7,875 bases of DNA from Wenzhouxiangella sp. (GTDB lineage Bacteria; Pseudomonadota; Gammaproteobacteria; Xanthomonadales; Wenzhouxiangellaceae), in the NCBI GenBank assembly GCA_007119095.1, contig SKQI01000065.1:1-7875 (forward strand). The letters run 5' to 3'. A program made the translations under genes and the position numbers. The notes beneath the pieces were generated by a model, which worked only from the letters and a program-made list of their open reading frames with translations, had not been told where the DNA came from and did not search any database. This document shows positions 1-4,876 of this stretch, piece after piece. The stretch's first letter is position 1. The number at the start of each line of letters is the position of its first letter.

Positions 1-367
1 CGGGATTGCCCTCCCCTTCCGTTCTGGCCTTGCTCAAGTACAGATCAGCCAGCAGCACATTGCCGGATGTATTGGTCCTGAAAATGCGGGAGCCGCTACC
101 TGCATCAAGCACGAGGCCGGAGGGGTCTCCTGGCAACGGGCCTTGAATCTGAAGAGGGCTCGTGATGGTCGGCAGTTGCTGGCCGGACAATGCGATCACG
201 CCGCCGACAAGGTCAGGATGAAAGACGATGATATTGGATTCAAAACCACCCAGGACGCAATCCACGGAGCCGGACAGGTCGGCATTGTTGGCGTTGATGA
301 TCGCCTCACGCAGGCTGCACAGGCCATCATCGAGCTGGTTATCCAACAGGGTGTTGACGACCAGCGT
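1..367 (-). repeat. CSLREA module, copy 2 (internal, cut by window edge)
   Basis: Residues about 762-883 of the same protein. Landmarks: TLVVNTLLD, DGLCSLREAIINANNADLSGS, SVDCVLGG, IIVFHPDLVGGVIALSGQQLPTI, LQIQGPLPGDP, SRIFRTNTSGNVLLADLYL. It aligns nearly without gaps to copy 1 but is clearly diverged, so the duplication is not very recent. By analogy a second beta-helix should follow beyond position 1. Confidence 0.75.
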
Positions 368-2650
368 GGCCGAGGGCACAGCGACAAGAATCTCCCCTTC
401 GACCTGGTTATTGTCGGGTATCGGATCTGGCTGGAAGCCGCTGGCTGCAGCGCTGACCAGCCGACTGCCGCTGACATCCAGCTCGACAGTCAGGGTCAGC
501 GTCTGCTTTTCGTCCGGCCCCAGCAAGCCGACCTTCCATTGCCCAGTTCCAGGATCATAGGAACCGCTGCCAACATCGGCATTCTGGAAGGTCAAGGCAC
601 TCCCCAAATCGACCTGGGCTTCAACCTCGCTCGCCCAGGTGCCTGATTTATTGCTGACATCGATCACGATCTCGACCTGCTGGCCGACTGCAACGGCGGG
701 TGGATCAATGGTCAAGGCAACTGCCAGATCAACCGGTGCCGGCGGCTGATCGGTCTCGTAAGCGCCCACATCGCAGGCGCTGGAACTGCCACCCGGCCGC
801 GCCGCACCGCGCTGGTCGGTGTTGATGCCGTATGTGGCCAGGCAATTACCGGCAGCGTTGATCGCCAGGCTGCCCTGGCCGATGGCGTGCGTCGGCGTCG
901 GGCCGCCGTTGTTGGTCAGAGTGCCGAGTTCAATGGCATTGGTACTTGGAACAACCAGCCCCGGGCAAGTCGGATGCGTGACGATATTGCCAGTGCCCGT
1001 CACATCGCTGAAATCGTTGCTGCCGCAGCGGTTGTTGACCACCAGGCTATTGTCCAGGGTGAGGAATCCAGGGTTAGCATCAGTTCCGGTGATCCACAGG
1101 TGACTCAAAAGTCCGGGTGGATTGATGTTGTCTGCGACCGTGACATGGAAAAGATCAAGTTTGCTTCGCGTGGCAAACACGGCAGAACCAGTGGCCGCAC
1201 CAAGCTGATTGCCAGAAATCGTGCTGTTGAAAACTGTCGAATCAGTACCGTAGAAGTACAAACCGCCCCCATGCGCACTGGCCCCCATGGTGGAGTTACC
1301 GATGATTGATACAGACGCGAGTTCGCTGTCGCCATCGCGATGATAGATACCACCACCGAGGGCTCCATCACCGTGGGTTGCATTGCCCTGAACCAGGGTG
1401 TCGGTCATGATCAGTTGTCCGTCCCTGCTTCGGATGCCACCGCCATCAGCCGAATCGCCTTGAGTCTGGTTTGCAATAATCCGGCTTTGAATGATCGTTG
1501 CGTTACCATTCCGGACGTCAATGCCGCCCCCGGACGCTGAGTCGCCAAGCGTCTGATTGCCGGAGACCAGACAATTGTTCATGAACAGATCGCCGTTTTC
1601 AATCCGCATGCCACCGCCCCTGCCACTGTCCTGCTGGGTGGTGTTGTCCAGAATTTCGCAGCCGCCAGAAAGATTGACGTTGGCACCGATAGTAGAAATA
1701 CCACCGCCGTTGGCGCCACTACCCTGGACTGAGTTCCCTTGAACCCGGCCGCCAATCATGGTCAGCTCGGCATCACGCAAGTAGACTGCGCCACCGTGCG
1801 CGCTTTCCCCGAGCGTTGAATTGCCGGTCAAATCCGTATTCAGCAGCACAAGATTGGTCCCGTCCATGAACAGGGCCCCACCAAAGGACGAGCTGCCGGT
1901 GGTGGTATGTGACCCAATCTGGCTGGCATTGATCGTTACATCACCGCCTACTGCATGAATGGCACCGCCGCGGCCCACAGCCGAGTTCAGGACCATGCTT
2001 GTTGCAAACAGCTCAAGCTTGCTGCTGGCCGAGAAGATCACGCCACCGCCGCCCCCGGCTGTATTGAATTGGAAAAGACTGTCCTCAATCAGCACGATTG
2101 AGTCGAACACTGCAATGGCGCCGCCGTGATTGTCCGCCCCATCGGCGATACCACTCTGAATCCAGAGACGCTCCAAACGAACCTGACCGCTGTCGGCAAT
2201 AAAGATCGTGCTGCCGGGCTCATCATCCGCACTGAAAGTACGGCCCCAAAGCAAGTTCAGATCGGCAATGATCACGTCATCGGCACCATCGACGACAAAA
2301 ATGCGCGAGGCAGCCTCAGCACTGATGGTCAACGCATTCGGGTTGCCGCGCACCGGACCGATGAGTTCCAGAGCACGGGAAATGGTCGGCAGGGCCTGAC
2401 CGGAAAGCTCGATGGTGGATCCGATCAGGGCCTCATCAAAAACGACTTGGTTGCCGCCGATCGACCCGGCAGCGCAGTCTGTCGAGCCGGACTGATTCGC
2501 ATTTTCAGCATTCAGCATCGCCTCGCGCAGGCTGCACAGGCCATCGTTGTCGACAATGTCGAGATGCGTCGTCACCACGATCGTTGCGGCCTGGGCCAAG
2601 CCCGCCAGGCCAACCAAAATGATTCCGATTACAAAGTGCCAGATCTTCAT
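1..2650 (-). CDS. Secreted CSLREA / choice-of-anchor Q beta-helix protein with DUF11-like linker and duplicated N-terminal module (3' end outside window)
   Basis: The minus-strand frame from the ATG at 2648-2650 is open for 883 codons with no stop down to position 1; I translated all of it. Residues 1-21 are a Sec signal peptide (MKIWHFVIGIILVGLAGLAQA). A CSLREA motif lies at 39-44. Residues 176-508 are glycine-rich parallel beta-helix coils of about 29 residues. Around 575-632 come NNGGPTPTHAIGQGS and a DxRGxxRP...CDVGAYE ending, the signature I associate with choice-of-anchor Q proteins. Residues 638-755 match the DUF11 (Ig-like conserved repeat) pattern, including a YDPGTGQW stretch and a final PDPIPDNN. 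A second CSLREA (778-783) then starts another module that runs off the window. The product is probably exported and surface-bound or released; no enzymatic residues are evident and its specific role is unknown. A GGGAG-like site (GGGAG, 2661-2665) lies 10 nt before the ATG. It follows the S74-type gene by 114 bp on the same strand and may share its transcript. Confidence 0.88.
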   Translation of the reverse strand, partial: MKIWHFVIGIILVGLAGLAQAATIVVTTHLDIVDNDGLCSLREAMLNAENANQSGSTDCAAGSIGGNQVVFDEALIGSTIELSGQALPTISRALELIGPVRGNPNALTISAEAASRIFVVDGADDVIIADLNLLWGRTFSADDEPGSTIFIADSGQVRLERLWIQSGIADGADNHGGAIAVFDSIVLIEDSLFQFNTAGGGGGVIFSASSKLELFATSMVLNSAVGRGGAIHAVGGDVTINASQIGSHTTTGSSSFGGALFMDGTNLVLLNTDLTGNSTLGESAHGGAVYLRDAELTMIGGRVQGNSVQGSGANGGGISTIGANVNLSGGCEILDNTTQQDSGRGGGMRIENGDLFMNNCLVSGNQTLGDSASGGGIDVRNGNATIIQSRIIANQTQGDSADGGGIRSRDGQLIMTDTLVQGNATHGDGALGGGIYHRDGDSELASVSIIGNSTMGASAHGGGLYFYGTDSTVFNSTISGNQLGAATGSAVFATRSKLDLFHVTVADNINPPGLLSHLWITGTDANPGFLTLDNSLVVNNRCGSNDFSDVTGTGNIVTHPTCPGLVVPSTNAIELGTLTNNGGPTPTHAIGQGSLAINAAGNCLATYGINTDQRGAARPGGSSSACDVGAYETDQPPAPVDLAVALTIDPPAVAVGQQVEIVIDVSNKSGTWASEVEAQVDLGSALTFQNADVGSGSYDPGTGQWKVGLLGPDEKQTLTLTVELDVSGSRLVSAAASGFQPDPIPDNNQVEGEILVAVPSATLVVNTLLDNQLDDGLCSLREAIINANNADLSGSVDCVLGGFESNIIVFHPDLVGGVIALSGQQLPTITSPLQIQGPLPGDPSGLVLDAGSGSRIFRTNTSGNVLLADLYLSKARTEGEGNP
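1127..2125 (-). repeat. Array of about 12 beta-helix coils, 29-residue (87-bp) period
   Basis: Within the CSLREA protein (residues about 176-508) the chain breaks into units that begin GGxI or GGGI and end NxTxGDSA or similar. Examples of unit starts are GGALFMDG, GGAVYLRD, GGGMRIEN, GGGIDVRN, GGGIRSRD and GGGIYHRD. Unit lengths in order are 26, 26, 29, 29, 29, 30, 29, 29, 29, 29, 28, then a degenerate last unit starting SAVFATRS. The aliphatic stretch in each unit followed by an Asn-rich turn is typical of right-handed parallel beta-helices of the polymorphic outer membrane protein kind. The DNA copies are diverged, so this is a protein-level repeat. Confidence 0.8.
2215..2584 (-). repeat. 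CSLREA module, copy 1 (N-terminal)
   Basis: Residues about 23-145 of the beta-helix protein. Landmarks in order: TIVVTTHLD, DGLCSLREAMLNAENANQSGS, a Cys in STDCAAG, QVVFDEALIGSTIELSGQALPTI, ELIGPVRGNP, SRIFVVDGADDVIIADLNLL. The same landmarks return in the same order near the window edge (copy 2). The module is usually found once, directly after the signal peptide, as it is here. Confidence 0.75.
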
Positions 2651-2764
2651 GCTCACCAATCTCCCGATTCAGTCATTCAGCGCGAGGCAGTGCCTTGCCC
2701 TGCTCCACTTCTTGGCAGCCAGCTTGGCGCCTGGCACCGCTGCAAACATGAAATCAGCTTGAAA
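2651..2764 (-). other. Intergenic gap between S74-type gene and CSLREA gene
   Basis: 114 bp. It contains the candidate ribosome site GGGAG at 2661-2665 (10 nt from the ATG) and a closer GGTGAG at 2652-2657 that leaves only 1 nt. A possible weak hairpin on the minus strand pairs GCCAG with CTGGC around 2710-2735, but no T-run follows, so it is not a convincing intrinsic terminator. No clear -35/-10 pair is visible, so read-through from the gene upstream is possible. Confidence 0.4.
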
Positions 2765-4876
2765 TTAGGGTGAAAATCCGGCGCTTTCCAACAAAATCTC
2801 CAGCGCTTCAAGGCGCGACTGGACATCGGCGAGCTCATCGCGAAGCAGCTTGTTTTCAGCCTGGCTTTCCTGGACGGCCGCAATCAGCACGGCGCTGAGA
2901 TGACGGAAGTTCACTCCCTGGACGTCACCATCGTCGTCGTACTCGACCAGCTCCGGGATAACCTCAGCGACTTCTTCGGCGATCAGACCAATGTCCTGGC
3001 GATCGTTGTCGATCCAGCGAAAGCGCACTGGACGCAAAGCCGCGATCAGAGACGCGCCAGCCTCTAGTTCGCGAACCTCGTCCTTGTAACGCGCGCTGGA
3101 GGCACATCGGGAAATCTGGCCGGCGTTGGTATGACACAGGTCCCACTGACCAAAGGTGCCGATATTCCAGGCCTCGATCTGCCCTTCCACGCGCAGATTC
3201 CCGAATATGCGGCTGTTGTTGTCGAAGCGGGCATCGCCAAACACCCGCAAGCCGTTGGCAGGCACCCCAGTGTTGCTGTAACTGTTGCCAATAGCCGTGC
3301 CGCCGTTGCCCATGACCCGGAACTTTGTGGTAATGCTGCCGTTGGCTTCCCGCATCAATATGCGCAGCGCGCCGGTGCCGAAGCTGTAGTCGTCATCCTG
3401 CACCAGACGATCGGAATCGATCACAAAGTAGTCGCTGGGCGCACGTCCAAAACCCACCCCGCCCATTGCCCGCACCAGGAACTGGTTTTCGCCGCTGGAG
3501 ACGAAATCCGAGTTCTGGCTGTCAGCCCAGACAAAAGTACCCTGGTCACCCCAGTCCACATCCACGTTGAGCGCCACGCCTGAACAGCCGCTCCCAACGG
3601 ATCCGCTGCCAAAGCCAGGTCGGACCTTGGCCCGGCGTCCGCCGGCCCAGGAGTAAGCTCCACCGGCACAATTGGACCTGCCCCCGGAGATGGTTGAATA
3701 GAGATGGCTGGCGGTGTTCTGAAAGCCGCCGCCGATGGTCGCCATGTCTCTCGAAGCATGGTTATGTGCTCCGCCGCCAATGCTGGCAGCGTTGCCGGCG
3801 GCCACATTGAAACTGCCACCGGCAATGGTGGCTGAAAAGTCAGAGGCGGAATTGTTGTTGCCGCCGCCGACCGTGGCGCTGTCCAGGATCGCCTGGTTGC
3901 CTACACCACCGGCAACGGTGGCGCCTTCAGCAGCTGCCAGGTTTTCACGCCCGCCACCAACGACACTGAAATCCCCACTGGCGATATTGGCCGCGTCCAG
4001 ATCGCCACCACCGGAAACCGTACTGCCCCGACCTGAGGCTTCGTTCGAGTAACCGCCGCCAATCGTGGCGTAGTCGGCAGAGGCGGAATTGAACAGCCCA
4101 CCGCCGATCATGCTGTAGAAGCCTGACACCGTGTTCAGTCGGCCGCCGGCCACCGTGGTACCGGTCCCGGATGTCTCATTCTGCGCGCCGCCGCCTACGG
4201 TTGTTTCTACGCCCTGGGCAGTATGACCGGATCCACCGCTGACAGTGACTGAGTTGCCGTTGATTTGGTTCAAGCGCCCGCCCGAAATCACGCTGTAGTT
4301 GCCCTGCACGCTGTTACTGACGTTCTGGCTACCGCCGGACAGTACTGCACTGCCGTGCCCGCTCACACTGTTGGCTGCATGACCGATGATGACGTTGGGG
4401 GAAATCTCCGACGTGCCAGTTACTGGCTGGAAGCGGAAACGCTGGCCGCTGAACAGGTACTCCACAGCGCCGCTTCCGTCCACCGTCCATGGGGAGGAAC
4501 CACCACCGTTTAGCGCGTGCAAGGCCACAGGAACCGCGCGTATGGCCTGGCGCGGGGCCAGCGCAGTGCCGTTGACGCGCACCTCAAGGAAACGATTGCC
4601 GCCGACGAATGCGCCAGCGCCGAAGTCGAGATCGACCTGGAACAAGCCGTCCTGCACGGGCCAGTTTGGACGACTGACCACCGGGCCGACCTGGCTGCCG
4701 CCGCTGAGCTGGTCGAACAGGCGGAACTCCAATCCGACCGTACCATTGAACGAGTCGTCGTTGGACAGCAGCTGGCCCTGATAGCTGATCGGGCCGGCCT
4801 GAACCGGGGCAACGGCTGCCACCGTCAGCGCGGTCAGCAGAATAGTCAGGAGCGTTGATGCTGGATAGGTATTCAT
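2765..4876 (-). CDS. Secreted fibre-like protein B: YadA-like head repeats with C-terminal Peptidase_S74 chaperone domain
   Basis: 703 residues. Signal peptide 1-27 (ends AAVAPVQA, then GPISYQGQL). Residues about 30-122 are a beta-rich N-terminal domain (FRLFDQLSGGSQVGP, DGLFQVDLDFGAG, RFLEVRVNG, LAPRQAIRAVPVALHAL). Residues 176-408 hold fifteen GG(G)xxNxAS head repeats, followed by a stalk (NQFLVRAMGGVGFGRAPSDY about 465-483; YSFGTGALRILM). The S74 domain starts at Ser593 in SSARYK with Lys598 five residues on, followed by LRPVRFRWID and DIGLIAEEVAEVIPELV; a coiled-coil-like tail ends the chain. In phage endosialidases and tail fibres this domain drives trimer folding and cleaves itself off before the Ser; that activity here is inferred. 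Its ATG overlaps the TGA of the upstream paralog, with GGAGG 4 nt after allowing for GCACC-type spacing. It is not an autotransporter: no barrel is present. Paralog of the 4873-7044 product. Confidence 0.88.
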   Translation of the reverse strand: MNTYPASTLLTILLTALTVAAVAPVQAGPISYQGQLLSNDDSFNGTVGLEFRLFDQLSGGSQVGPVVSRPNWPVQDGLFQVDLDFGAGAFVGGNRFLEVRVNGTALAPRQAIRAVPVALHALNGGGSSPWTVDGSGAVEYLFSGQRFRFQPVTGTSEISPNVIIGHAANSVSGHGSAVLSGGSQNVSNSVQGNYSVISGGRLNQINGNSVTVSGGSGHTAQGVETTVGGGAQNETSGTGTTVAGGRLNTVSGFYSMIGGGLFNSASADYATIGGGYSNEASGRGSTVSGGGDLDAANIASGDFSVVGGGRENLAAAEGATVAGGVGNQAILDSATVGGGNNNSASDFSATIAGGSFNVAAGNAASIGGGAHNHASRDMATIGGGFQNTASHLYSTISGGRSNCAGGAYSWAGGRRAKVRPGFGSGSVGSGCSGVALNVDVDWGDQGTFVWADSQNSDFVSSGENQFLVRAMGGVGFGRAPSDYFVIDSDRLVQDDDYSFGTGALRILMREANGSITTKFRVMGNGGTAIGNSYSNTGVPANGLRVFGDARFDNNSRIFGNLRVEGQIEAWNIGTFGQWDLCHTNAGQISRCASSARYKDEVRELEAGASLIAALRPVRFRWIDNDRQDIGLIAEEVAEVIPELVEYDDDGDVQGVNFRHLSAVLIAAVQESQAENKLLRDELADVQSRLEALEILLESAGFSP
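3653..4351 (-). repeat. Head-repeat array of protein B: 15 units, 15-residue (45-bp) period
   Basis: Residues 176-408. The consensus is [SA]-T-[VI]-x-G-G-[GR]-x-x-N-x-A-S-x-x. Units 1 and 8 are 19 residues long (unit 8 begins STVSGGGDLDAANIASGDF); the other thirteen are exactly 15 (for example ATVGGGNNNSASDFS, ASIGGGAHNHASRDM, ATIGGGFQNTASHLY). The lengths add up exactly: 19 + 6x15 + 19 + 7x15 = 233. The last unit contains Cys403, and a basic segment SWAGGRRAKVR follows. The pattern resembles left-handed beta-roll heads of YadA-type trimeric adhesins. Confidence 0.85.
4873..4876 (-). other. ATGA stop/start overlap between the two paralogs
   Basis: On the minus strand the TGA that ends protein A (4873-4875) overlaps the ATG that starts protein B (4874-4876) by 4 bp. 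This arrangement is typical of translational coupling and supports one transcript with tied expression of the two paralogs. Confidence 0.9.

Noticed and set aside
143..646. Plus-strand open frame of 167 codons
   Set aside because: Lies wholly antisense to the continuous CSLREA protein frame, has no recognisable motif, and arises from the G+C-rich codon pattern of the real gene.
2669..2749. Short minus-strand ORF of 26 codons in the gap before the CSLREA gene
   Set aside because: No ribosome site, no hydrophobic or conserved-looking feature; expected by chance.
2651..2764. Intrinsic terminator between protein B and the CSLREA gene
   Set aside because: Only a short imperfect stem (GCCAG/CTGGC) and no T-run after it.
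2126..2773. Plus-strand open frame of 215 codons
   Set aside because: Antisense to the signal peptide and first module of the CSLREA gene; no signal, domain or ribosome site supports it.
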